DNA of 64,000 nt from Hermatobates lingyangjiaoensis (Eukaryota; Arthropoda; Insecta; Hemiptera; Hermatobatidae). Position numbers and translations under genes: made by a program. Shown here piece after piece: positions 15,201 through 28,718 of the stretch; within the stretch, counting starts at the first letter, position 1; each line of letters begins with the position of its first letter. The notes under the pieces are model-generated. The model ran no database searches. It worked only from the letters and a program-made list of their open reading frames with translations, and was not told where the DNA came from. The DNA is taken from assembly GCA_026182355.1 (NCBI GenBank), contig JAPFBL010000257.1, positions 310,001 through 374,000 of the forward strand, in the 5' to 3' direction.

Positions 15201-18200
15201 ACATTTTAATAACAGAAACTGAAGGTAATGGACTTTATTTATCATCAATGATAGTTTGAAAGTATCAACAAAATCTCAAGTGAATCATATTCTTCAAAAT
15301 ATTTATGCGTAGAGAGCCAACTGACCTACGCTGTCTGCTGGTTTAAAACTCTTAAACTCTAAGCATTAATCGCGTACTACAATTAGTTACGTTGGATGAG
15401 TAACTGTGACAAGGACGCAGTAACAGCGACAAGTGCTGAGAACCCCAGTCATAGAACGCCAGCACAAACAAATCGATACCTATTGACAGAGGTTGCGGTG
15501 ATCTCTCTCTCACTCTCTCTCGCTCGTTTCTTTTAAGGTAACTATGAAGACGACACTACTGATCACACAGAAATGGTTTCATTTTTTATTTTCCCATCTT
15601 GCCACATCAATAATATTTTATGAGCGATCAGAGGACACACTAAATCTGAAGGCACTAGGTCTATCAGTGTAGGTAGTGGTACACTTGGCCGTGAGATTAC
15701 ATATTTGGTGAAGTGATCCCAAAGAAACCTGTCTGAACTCAGCAGCATCATTGCTTGTATTGCTGCTAGACATCTCTAATTTTTGGCCATTCATGTTAAG
15801 GCATGGGCTTTTCTCATGGTGGAATAAACCTAATGTTGACTGCAAAATGAAAGTCATTTCTTTGTATGTATAACTGTTTGATGCTGACTCCCGCCTTTTA
15901 TAATATTAAGAGAAAGCACTCCTATGTAAACTAACACATAGGCTATTTGTGTGTGAATTATTAGAACTAGTAATCCAGGTAAACAGTAGTTCTATAATTA
16001 TGATTAGAAAAATAAAGAAGGAGAAATATGTGTCCATTATCGCGAGTTGAACAAATACAAATACTGACAGACTACTCCTACTTCTAGTTGAAGACTGTCA
16101 ATCACATTTAAATATAAAACATATTTCCCGACGCATGGTTTAAAGAATATCTATTACCATGAAAAAGTAGTGTGCCATTCTATTACATACATAAGCTTTA
16201 TTGTGCTTTTGGTAATTCTAGTTTATTTGAGAAATGTTCCAGGTTTATATGTTTAAAAATATACTCTCATTGAGTCGGTGTAATTAAGACTAGAACAAAA
16301 GAAAATCGTTTTATATATTGAAATAAAGATATCTCAATTACTTTTTTCAATGTGGACGATTAATTATTTATTAAACTACATGAAAAATACTTAAAATTAC
16401 ACTCCTAAGTTAGATCTAAATTCATGTAATTTTAAGAAGTGTTTTTATTTAAAAAAAAATATTCAAAAATATTGATTTAAGATTGTCAGTTATGACAACA
16501 AATATGGTTATAATAGATATGAACAGATTACCTTCATCAAACCGTTCAATCAGCAACTTTTGTAGATTTCCTGATGCCATGAAGTAGCTGTCTGCAGTGT
16601 TTTTCACTGAATAAACAAAAATGCCAATAAACAGATTATTATAGATGCCAAATAAGTATTGGTAGTCCTTATTGATCATCTGTATTCATTTTAGATAGGT
16701 TGACAGATAAAAATTTATTTTGGAATTAAAATTTACTTTGAATAAAAGCAAGGAAATTTTAAGTTCCTCTAAAGATGAAGACAACTGTTGACAATATTTT
16801 TCTCAATCAACCATTCGAAATTATATAACGTACGGATATATAACTGAAGGGGTGGCTGAAAATTATTTGCTATGAACTATTTAAGGCATCAATATGATTA
16901 GTTACAGATAAACACTGGACTTACTGAAATACCTACTTGCCGTTAAAGGTATTTCTTAAAAAATAAAATTATCCTGAAATTTTTCATGTGCTCTTTAAGA
17001 ATTGATCAAATATGACAAACATTACAAAAATACAATACTGCTTCTTAGGTGCAAGCCAAAATGAATATCGCCAATATTTACTGAAAGGACAAACAGTTTC
17101 TCCTAATAAACCACTCATTTCATATTTATGTCCAATATTAATAAGTTCAGCAAATAGATGTATATATAATTCGTGTATATATTTGTTGTTACTATTAAAT
17201 GTCATTAGCACATTTATCCATTATTTTTATTCATAAAAAATCAAATTTGATGTATTTGTCATTCAAAGACTTTCAAAGATAAGATGGATTTCAGAAGATT
17301 ACATGGCAACTCTATTTACCAGGTCTTCTGTGTTCAAACCAAGCTAAACTGATGTCTCATTAAAAAAATATTAATGAATGATCTTGTGCTTAAGAGAAGT
17401 TAAATCCTTATAGGTTATATTTTAACTTGCATGGTAACTACAGCTTGACTGAAACCAGTCAGAGAAGAATAACGTGGACCATCTAATCCTATAATCCTTT
17501 GAACCAAGAACTCTATGCACTATAACTGGAGCGTCACACATCCTTGGACATTGCATACTGATCATAAAATTCAATGTTCTCTGTAGACATCAATAGGAAA
17601 TTCTGTAATACTTATAATATACTCTCCCAGCATACCAGTATATCCAGGGTACCGTTATTATTAGGCTCGATCAAATTACCAAAAAAGTCGATCTCACCTG
17701 GAAGGTGGAGAGTGGGAAGAGTGGGAAGACCTACTGAGCTGAGAGGACAGCACTTAAAACCAGAATTTCTTGGTTTGCTTGCCTGGATGCTCCGTCCAGA
17801 ATTTTTTGTAAAACGTTCAACTGTACCTATTAAAGCATAACTCAATATAATAATTCATATATTAAAAATATCATAATCATCAGTAGGACCCTTTGAAAAA
17901 TGTACTAATAAATAAATTTTTTTGTTTGTGTATATCTTTTTTTTTCTAATAACCTATCGGCATCGCGGTTGTTAACTCTATTTGAAGTCAGCAATAAACT
18001 ATCTACAAGAACAATTAATGATTAAGCAAATCAACCCGCTTCACTGAGGTACAGCAAAGAAGCGATTTAACGACACGTCAAATGATGTCCCAAGTTCTGT
18101 ATGTAAATTGTATTCAAAATAAACTATTTTATATCAGGCTGTTACGTTTGTATACGATTTAATGTTCAATAAACTTGGTTTTATGTTTCTGGTGAACTGT

Positions 18201-21200
18201 CAACTTTGTATTTTTACTTTACTATAAGTAAAGGACAATAATCGTGAAAAAATTTGATCTCGGTATTTTGACAGATTTACATGTTTTGAGATCACCAAAT
18301 TTGTTTCATGACATTTTTTCTATGATGTCTATGTCTGTTTGTGTGTGTGTGTGTTTGTATGTGGGTGTATATCCAAATGTTGTGTACTAGCTACAGCCCC
18401 ACAATGTTTGATGGATCAAATTAATATTTCACGAAAATGAGTCCCATAGTGTAGATAAATCCTTTTGTTTGGGACCATTTATTCATGATGGAATAGGAGA
18501 CTTTTTTGGTCAATATGTGATTCTTGACTACTAATTATAGTCTTAAAAGTTTGGCATTATCATGAAAGTGAGAAAACCAATTGAAAAAAATCCTCATTTT
18601 AAAAAACAACTGGAACATTTGTTTTCATTAAAATGGAAAAATTGTGACTTTTGGTTAAATCTTAAAGCTTGTGACTGCGTTATCACGAATAACGAACACT
18701 GCTAGATAACAACCAAAGGGACAGGAAGATACGAGTAAGTTTTAAATTGAGAATGACAATAATAATTCAGAAGCTATCAGTATCAGATGAGACAGACAAT
18801 ATAAAAGCAACTAACATAACTAAAACAAAAAAAAATATATCTAAGGATTAAAAAATTAAATAATAAAAATCTGGAGTGGCCTACACTCTACTTTACTATA
18901 AGTAACTCAATGTCAAATTTCTTGAGTATATAAAACATAACGTCTCATTTAAGCATAACATAAATATCTAAATGGGATATAATTATTAGCATTGCATTCG
19001 TGAGGTAGTACAGATAGTGATTGAAGGACATATCAATATATAAGCTTATTTTTGTACATCACAAATAATTTATTATTTGCAATTAATTTCATTAGTATAA
19101 CTACAGTAGTAACATTTTTGAAAAACCAATGTGAACATTTCTTGAAACGAAATATTATCCTACAAGAGAACATGGCTATTGTTCAAATAGCCAGTGGATT
19201 TCTTACATCGTTTACTTGACATCCTTCTACATTGAATATTAAAGTAAAATTTTCAAATTTAAAACAGTAAAATACCCTTTTCTTCTCTGACAAACGTCTT
19301 AAACAGCAAAGAAAATGTTGTTTTAAGGTGATTTGTTAATTAAAGATGTACGATAATTACAGTTATTAATCTCTAAACGAAAGATTTCAATTTTGAATTA
19401 TCTTTTACATTTTTGGTTTTTAACAAAATTATTATACTGGGAATTTTATGGCTTCTTAGTATTTAATAAGATCATTATCCTTCCCCTTTGTCAAATAACA
19501 TATATACGAATTTTTTTTTAATGAGTGTTATCATTTACCTGCACAATATTATTCCTCTTACATCTCTTGTAAGTCAATAATATATTTTCATTTTTCCATT
19601 AGAAACATCAATTTTACTCAGTGGATTCGCTCAAAAAATTTCTAAGTCAATGTAAACAATGTAAAAAAATACAAAAAATTCGACAAGTATAGCAGGTGAT
19701 CTCTTAGTCTAGGGCAAACAAAGAGTTTTTATATCGTTATTGCTCTTTCCCGTAATTGAAACTTCATGATTTTTTTTTTATGAATTGGTAATTTTTTGTT
19801 TCATTTTTGGTCAAATTTTCATTATTTTTTAACGAGCCGTTTAGCGTCAAAAAAACATTTTCTGAAAACACAAATCGTACTGTAGCGAATGTAATTTTAG
19901 AAAAAAATATCTCAACTCATTCTCCATATAATGTTCTATTTGTAGGCATAGTTTCATTCTTGTCCGTCAAACAGTATGGCTTGTATCGCTCTCACAAGGT
20001 TTGAGATTGAATTATAAGTCAAAATTTTTACATTTTATTGAAAAAAAAATATTTCCCGTTGCTTTAAAATTCTGAATATATTTTTATTTTGTTGCATTTG
20101 AAACCTCAAAGATAATGTCAAAATTTCAAAACTCTAGGGTTATCAGTTTAGGAGAAATAAATGTTTAAAAAAAAACGGTTTTTGGCAAAAAAAGTGACTT
20201 TCCCATCATGCATAATTCTTCCCAAACAATAGGGATCTTCGTCTTTATGAGGCCCATTTTTGTGTAAAATATCAACTTGATCCATCAAAGATTCTGGACC
20301 GTGGTAACAAGCAATGCTAACACACTCACCCACCCACCCACCCACTCACACACACACAGACATCATCGTAAAAACGTCATAAAACAACTTCTGGGACCTC
20401 AAAACATGTAATTCCGTCAAAATCTCGAGATCGAATTTTTTCACGATCACTATACTTTACTTATAGTAAAGTAATAAAATAAATAAATAATAAAAACTAT
20501 AATAATGAATAAAATATAAATATTTATATATTTATACATAGTTATTAATAATGAAGAAAAAATATAATATTTAAAAAACAATAAATATTTTACTCAGGTT
20601 ATCAGTACCCGCTTTTGTATTGTAAGCATTTTTTTTTGTTTTATGAATATGAATCATTTCTTTTATTAAGAGCCTCTCGTTTTTTTTTGTTTCATAAGCT
20701 ACAATGTTTGTACTCTCTAAATTAAAGTTAAGTTTTTGTTTATGGAGTGATGAGCTAAAGACAACTTTTTTTTATTTAATATCGTGCTATCTAAAACCAG
20801 ACAATCTTTTAAATAATGCTTTTTTGGTCTACATGTACTGCACTGCAATTTTCACAAGGAGTACAATGTATAACATTACTTGAGAAGGATTTATTAAGTG
20901 GTCATATGTTCTTCTAAAGAATATGTGATTTTTAAGTCTTTTTTATCTTATACTCAATTTTTAGATTTGCTGTACCCATATTTAATGCTTGCTAAGTTGT
21001 TCTGACAAACTATTATGCCGGTAAAATTTACGTTATTATATTAGTTACGATATATATTGTCACTTCGCATCTGTTGATAGCTATACAGCTGATAATTGTC
21101 GTATGATTTCTAATACATTAATTTGTATTTTTTTCCTTACAACAGTAACCCTATTATGAGGGAGGTTGTTTATGTTCACTCGTATCACACAGGGTACAAC

Positions 21201-24200
21201 GTGTACTTAATTTGTATTGTTGGCAGATCTATGAAAAGTTTTGGAATAAAAAACAAGCTGGGTTTGAAACTTTGATTTTGTATTAGAAAATTGACGAATT
21301 TATGATCAACATATTTCTTCTAATCAATTCTAGGGTGTATATATTCATCAAGTTCTATTTATAATTTTATATAATGATAATATTATCAACACTCACAAAT
21401 TTAGCACTGGTAGCTTCTATGCTCTGGGAATTTTTTTTTTTGCCTGGGCATGTAATCAGATGATTATGTAACCATCTTAGTGCATACTTCTGGTAGTAGC
21501 AAAGAACTAATATTAGCGGGCCAATCATAGTGCTTGGTTTTAGTTTTCGTTTTGATCCACTTCTTTAGTTTGGTTTTATGTTCCTGTTTATCTGAATTAC
21601 AAATATTCCTTCCACTTAAACATCACTGCAGGGATTTTTTTTATATATGCAAAGCCTCTAAGATATGAAGTTTTCCAAAGTTTACTTCCTGATGGATGTT
21701 AGTCGTGAGCTTTATAATGGTCTCCCTTGCCAGCAGCACATTGCGTTTTTCGTCGGCTTGCTTCTTGAGAACGCCAGCCATTTAATGAAGTGTCAACCAC
21801 GTAGAGACCATGTGGTCAAGCAAGTGACCATGTGGAAGCTCGGGATATTCTTTTCGGACTGTTTTGATTCATTTCATATTTGAGTTTAAGTTCTTGTTTG
21901 TCCGAATTACAAATACTTCTTTCATTTAACAAGATTTCTTTAGTATTGGAGGGATTTTTTTTTGTATATACAGAGGTTTTCTCATTTTGCCTGTACTCAG
22001 TGTTTACATGAGGGAGGTTGAGTTCTAATCACCAGGGCCTGGTAATAGAATTTAGTTATTTCTCTATTTGGAGAGCCATCAATCTTTCTTTCACCCCTAG
22101 TGGGACCTTGCAGCTATAACCGCAGGCTGCATTGGCTTACATATATCCACAGGTTCTTTGAACCAGGGGCAAAAAAGGCCACTGACTTTACCTGTAGCGG
22201 AGCAGGTTCAGTAGGACCTTTAGTCCGGAGTTTAATCCGAAACTCTTTAAATATGTCGGTACTATGGGTGGTGGGGGCCCATGGAGGGGTTTTATCCAGC
22301 CAACTGAGGTTTCAGACTCGTAGTGGCTGTTAGTTCTCACCCAAGTTGGGTAGACCCTAGTGGTCGCTGTGTGGAAGCAGTAACTTTTCGGGAGGATGCC
22401 TACTTAGCATACTAGGGAGCTAGAGACCCCAAACCTTTACTAGTGGAAACGGGCCTTGAACTCAGCTGATTGGAGAATTGGTACTTGCCTGGTAGAGGCT
22501 TGGACTCTTGACGGAATCTCGGAGTGAAGACAATTAGATACTACCCCTTCCAGCCCTTTTATGTTCAGTACAGGTGGCAGTTAGCCTTTAAATGTTCACC
22601 TTAAAGGCTCTCATGACTAGGCCATACAGGTGGCGTTTAGCCAACGAGAGATTTGTAATCTGTCTTTATGCGTCATGCACTTAAATACTAAGACTTCTCA
22701 CAATGACGCCCAGATTGAGTCCAATGAACTACTAGTTCATTGCCCTGGTCCCGGGGTAACGGGCATTGCCCTCTTTGGACGGGGACGACCGAGTTTACAA
22801 GAACACTAGGGCAGTCCTAAAACTTTAAGACATTGTAGGTTAGCCTACACCAACTTCCCTGTGCTGTTTCTCTCTCTCGTACTTTATAGCTTTTTGTAAC
22901 CCCTTTTTAAATACTATTGTATTATCCTCTTCAGTTCTTCATAGATCGATTTCAAATCACTGCAGTGTGACAGTGATCAATTACCAATACTGAAATGGTA
23001 AAGCGTTTATATATGTCAAAGCATACGCTAACTCTATCAGACGACGTCCAGGGTTAGTGGACTTAGTGTAGATTTGGCCATTACTTCTACCTGGTAGACG
23101 TGACATCTCTACCTATACTTGATTTACCAGCATGTCTGAAAAGAGTATAATGAATGGAAACTCTATCCTGACTAGCAGGTCAGCCAGGTGATAGGAAAGT
23201 TGCTCAAAAGAATAAGGCCACCAGGGCTAATAGTGAGTGCAAAATTTAAACAATAATGATTGAGAGAAGACCTACTACCGACTTATACTAATATTGATAC
23301 TTCCCTCAGGACAACACGAGATGCTATGAAAACTATAGAATATAGGAGATTATTTGTTTCCAAGATGTCGCAAAGAAGAAACACCAAACATACAACGTCA
23401 TAAAGAAATGGCATTAGAAAAATCAACGTATGATTGTGATGCTGTAGGGATGCAACTTGTTTCACATGAAATCCGTAAAAACCTCTTTTTTCTTTCCTCT
23501 CTTTTCAGACATGCTGGTAAATCAAGTAGAGGTAGAGAACGGCAGCTAATACTACACTAAAGTGTAGTATTAGCTGCCGTTCTCACCTTGGCCTTAGTCT
23601 GAATAGTGTTAGCGTATGCTTTGACATAAGCATAGATAAAAGCGCTTTACCATTTCAGTCTTGGTAATTGAACCCTGTCCCACTGTAGCAATCCATGAAA
23701 AATTGAGTAGGACAATACAATTCATAGTATTTAAATAAGGAGGTACAAAAGGTACGAGATTAATGAAGCCAGCTCTCAGAATACAGAAATTACCATATTG
23801 TATTAACAGGTTTTTGTGAACACGGACTAAAGGACAAATGAGAAGGGCACAGAAAAGATTGACTGCACTCACATAAAACCTACAACTGAAAACAACTGAA
23901 TTATCCTTGTAATATATTACAAAAATAAGAAGAAACACAACCCGCTGCTGGTAAACTGTCCGAAAAACAATGCATGATCACTTGGTGTACAAGTATACTT
24001 GCACTAAGGTGAAAGTCTGCCGTTTAAGTACATCGTGCAGTCTTCAACAGAGTTTTCCATATCACTTGAATACTGGCGTTCCGAAGAATCATGCTCACAA
24101 ATAACATAATGTGTCACTGACAAGGGAGATACCTCAAATTTATATCTCGATTCTTTTTTCTAAGTATATGGATATAAATTGAGCAATTAACTTGAGAAAA

Positions 24201-26885
24201 AACAATTGAGAGACAGAGACTTACAGTTTTTTGGTTGAGTCGTCATAAAGACAGATAAAGACGATAGATCAAGCAAACCTTGTTCGCGATGAGTGGAAAC
24301 TCCAAAACAACCACTTGGTGTAATAACCCAGGAGTTGTATGATTGCATATTTGAGATTGAATAGCTGTTGATTTTCATATGATTTCTTGTATTTTATTTT
24401 GTATGGTAAACCTATAAAAAATGTTTTACATAAAACTTAATCTTTGGGTATTATTCGTTCCTATACTTAATAAACTGCATAAAAATCTTAATAGTCAAAT
24501 AATTAATTCAAAGAGAAATAATTTTATAAAACATATAAGTTTGAAGAAATTTTAAATTGAAATAATATGAACATATTTCAGAAGTTAAGAATTTGGAAAA
24601 ATGTGAAGATATTTGAAGATATATTCAGTAACAAAGTAATTCACGGATGGTTGTTTTCTATATTAGGTTAAAGAATAGTTGCATTACGTTAGGATATCAT
24701 TACAAAGGTGTTGAATGTAGTTTAGGGGTTAATTTACTTCTAGTTATAGCCCAAGGATCAAAGTTTGAATTTAGATTATTACCCTAAATAACTAACTAAC
24801 TTAGTAATTTAAATAAATAACTAAAAGGGTTGCACATTTTACAAATGACCCTCTGGGTTGGGTTTTGGTAGAAAATACAAAAACATATATCCTGTAATTG
24901 CTGGTGTTCTAGAAAAAATAATCTGAAGCAGTGATTGTCTAAAGGTATTGATGATATGGTAGGGTAGTGGAAAGTCAAGTGATATTGGTGGAGGTAGATT
25001 GAAATATTGTTTGCATGGTATTATTCGTGCTTCTCACAATATGACTCCCGCTGTTGCTATTTACAGCCAAAACACTATCTCTTTGTTGCCTTGACACATA
25101 CCTGCTAATCAATTTCATTCACTGGAATAATATCATATTCGAAATTATATTCTTCTTTTGTAAATCAATAGTTCTAGCAGAAAATGTTATTATTAATTTT
25201 TTACATATCATTATGAACTAATTTGTATTATATAAAACAAGTACAGACAGAGGAAAGAACTGGTAGTTAATTCTAAATGAAAGTTTTTATTATTTTTTTT
25301 AAGATAGTGTTGTTGTGCATATGCAATGAATAGAAATAAGAGTATTATTTTCGACATTTTATTCAAAACAATTTCATTGAAATATTCCCAGATGAGATAA
25401 TAACGACAATCTGAATTCTGGTAAAAATGGTTAATTCTTGTTATGCTTTTAATCGTTGTAAGGACCAACCTAAGAAGCTCTGCAAGGAATATAGTGCTAT
25501 TGAAATTTGGTTTTATCAGAATAATAGGTTCCAAAATTTTGTTAAACAAAAATTAATTCAGTATTACCCAAGTAATGTTTTGCATCAGTACTGAGATTAA
25601 ATAGATGTTAATTACCACTATACTGATACAAATACTAGTGCAACAGTTCCTCTTAGGAGGAGTCTAACTAGTTTACACACCAAGCTCATATTGTAATTTA
25701 AGTTATATTATAAAGGAATTGTTCAGATTTAAACTAATTATACGCAATCAATCCGTTCTAGTACCTCTATCTCAAACTATCAAAGTCTGTTCTTCAATTG
25801 GTTTTTTAATCTGAAAAAGTGCAGCTCAAAATATCAACCATATTAAAATCTCAACAATGCAAAAAATAACTATAATTTGTCAAGATTACTTGCTTTAACA
25901 AGGGGAGAAGTTAACCCTGAGTAAGAGGGTGGAGTGAATGAGTGTTAGAGTCTACAAAGGCAAGTCCTGCATTAATACGTCAGGAAGTTTATTTTGGCAA
26001 TTCTCCTTTATAATTATTTCCTCTGGAACATGACATATACATGACACATTGTCCATGTAAATAGACAACACCTTTCTCATTTAATCAAGCACCTTGAAAT
26101 ACGCATTCAATTTTTTTGAGTGCTATTTTTCGACAAAATTCTATACGTTTTACAATTGATACTTTTTCCTTTTTGAATTGTTGTTTGAAACAAAACTATT
26201 TACGAAAATGTGGTTTGCACAAGATGTTGCAAAAATGGTACTGAATAAGATTCCGAAGTATCATAAAGCCAAATATGACTAGTAAACTTTTCTGACAATT
26301 CTTAACAGTCTTTTTCAACAATGACATGCAATAAATGATATTTGCAGAACTTCATTATATTCAATATTTTAGATATGGTATTAAAAAAATGTAAAGCAAA
26401 CTGCACAAAGAGATATATAAAATAAATTTTACAGACGATATCATCCATGAATTTTACAAAAAGTTGATCTTCCTTTGTGTTATCCATAAATGAAATCAAA
26501 TTTACACATATAACTTTGACTGATATATATATATATATATATATATTGTAAACAGGAAAACGATCCAAAAGGACAACAAACGTTTCACGGTAAATCACAA
26601 ACACAGAACAAAGGAACAAACACACTTACTGTCTCTAATTTTCGGTGGAACTGTCATCAGGAGAGTTGTGATAGGGACACCAAGAGCACTTGTGAAGGTC
26701 TCCACCAAGAGATTGGTCTCCAACCGTCGCTTCACAAATGCGCTTGGTGTCCCTATCTCAATTCTCCTGATGACGGTTCAACCAAAAATTAGAGACAGTA
26801 AGTGTGTTTGTTCCTTTGTTCTGTGTTTGTGATTTACCGTGAAACGTGTATATATATATAACAAGATTAAACAATAAACACGTGG

Positions 26886-26948
<63 letters not shown>

Positions 26949-28642
26949 TATATATATATATTGTAAAAGACGAGCCAATCCCTGTTACGTATTACTTTGG
27001 GCACTTCTTATTGGTTGTGGGTGTTTATTCGTTTATTCGTTGAACACGTTTCTCCTTAACACACTCCGTCTGCTCGGCCGCCTCAGCCTTCACTCCGGGA
27101 GAGCGCTCGCAGTCCCTACTTAATTTTCCAATAGAGTTGGATGAAGGTCTTGGCGTCCTGGCTTGGAAGTGTACCTCGTCGAACTCGGTGTTTACTATGG
27201 GCTTAGTGGATTTCATTAAATACTGGTTGTTGGTGTTTTCTGTAAATTCTATTGATGTGAGTGTATGTAGACCTTTTCCCCGTCGGTTTCCTAACACGCT
27301 TGGCCGCATCCGCCGTCCTTCCTGGAGAGGGCTCGCAGTCCCTACTTTAATTTCACAGAGGGCAGGAATGGCATAGGCGTCCTCACGCAGAAGAGTTCCT
27401 CGTAAGAATCTGGTCCGGGCTATGGGCATTATGAGTTGAAGTTGAGTGTGTGTTTGTCATTAGACCCCTTTACTGCAGTGTTTTCTTGAAGAATGCGTGG
27501 CGCCTTCCTCGTGCCGTTGCGACCGGTTTCGACCGTTCCTCGGTCATTCTCAAGCTGGTGGGTGTAGTTTCTGGCTGGATTGTGCGTTATTATATGTTGA
27601 ATGCCAGATTAGATATTGTAAAAGATGTGCCAATCCCTGTTACGTATTACTTTGGGCACTTCTTATTGTTTGTGGGTGTTTATTCATTGAACACGTTTCT
27701 CCTTAGCACACTCCGTCTGCTCGGCCGCCTCAGCCTTCACTCCGGGAGAGGGCTCGCATTCCCTACTTAATTTTCCAATAGAGTTGGATGAAGGTCTTGG
27801 CGTCCTGGCTTGGAAGTGTACCTCGTCGAACTCGGTGTTTACTATGGGCTTAGTGGATTTCATTAGATACTGGTTGTTGGTGTTTTCTGTAAATTCTATT
27901 GATGTGGGTGTATGTAGACCTTTTCCCCATCGGTTTCCTAACACTTTCTTTTCCAATACCTAATTCTTTTACAATATCTAATCTGGCATTCAACATATAA
28001 TAACGCACAATCCAGCCAGGAACTACACCCACCAGCTTGAGAATGACCGAGGAACGGTCGAAACCGGTCGCAACGACACGAGGAAGGCGCCACGCATTCT
28101 TCAAGAAAACACTGCAGTAAAGGGGTCTAATGACAAACGCCACACACACTCAACTTCAACTGATAATGCCCATAGCCCGGACCAGATTCTTACGAGGAAC
28201 TCTTCTGCGTGAGGACGCCTATGCCATTCCTGCCCTCTGTGAAATTAAAGTAGGGACTGCGAGCCCTCTCCATGAAGGACGGTGGATGAGGCCAAGCGTG
28301 TTAGGAAACCGACGGGGAAAAGGTCTACATACACCCACATCAATAGAATTTACAGAAAACACCAACAACCAGTATCTAATGAAATCCACTAAGCCCATAG
28401 TAAACACCGAGTTCGACGAGGTGCACTTCCAAGCCAGGACGCCAAGACCTTCATCTAACTCTATTGGAAAATTAAGTAGGGACTGCGAGCCCTCTCCCGG
28501 AGTGAAGGCTGAGGCGGCCGAGCAGACGGAGTGTGCTAAGGAGAAACGTGTTCAACGAATAAACACCCACAACCAATAAGAAGTGCCCAAAGTAATACGT
28601 AACAGGGATTGGCTCGTCTTTTACAATATCTAATCTGGCATT

Positions 28643-28718
<76 letters not shown>

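Larger units (their letters stand above)
26578..26848. mobile_element. Penelope-type terminal repeats, inverted pair
   Basis: About 86 bases at 26578-26664 recur inverted at 26763-26848 (shared acacagaacaaagg and cacacttactgtctc). Each arm holds a hammerhead motif. The arms surround about 100 bases, with (TA)n arrays on both sides. No coding sequence. Confidence 0.6.
26961..28647. mobile_element. GC-rich inverted-repeat element, Penelope-like termini
   Basis: The left arm (26961 to about 27600) is repeated inverted at about 27960-28625, and the first 330 bases are also repeated directly at 27610-27950. Ends read 'atattgtaaaaga' and the reverse. Much GC-richer than the surroundings and flanked by (TA)n on both sides. 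Open frames on both strands (up to 149 codons) reflect base composition and the repeated 'agtagggactgcgagccctctc'-type monomer rather than a protein. Each arm carries a hammerhead-like motif with a changed core, suggesting a nonautonomous Penelope-like unit. Confidence 0.55.

Noticed and set aside
25211..25549. 112-codon minus-strand ORF rich in hydrophobic residues
   Set aside because: Typical of chance frames in AT-rich DNA; no signal cleavage site, splice sites or family features.
27025..28579. Overlapping ORFs of 90-149 codons on both strands
   Set aside because: They repeat with the inverted and direct DNA copies, match no family and overlap on both strands. Composition and repeat structure explain them.
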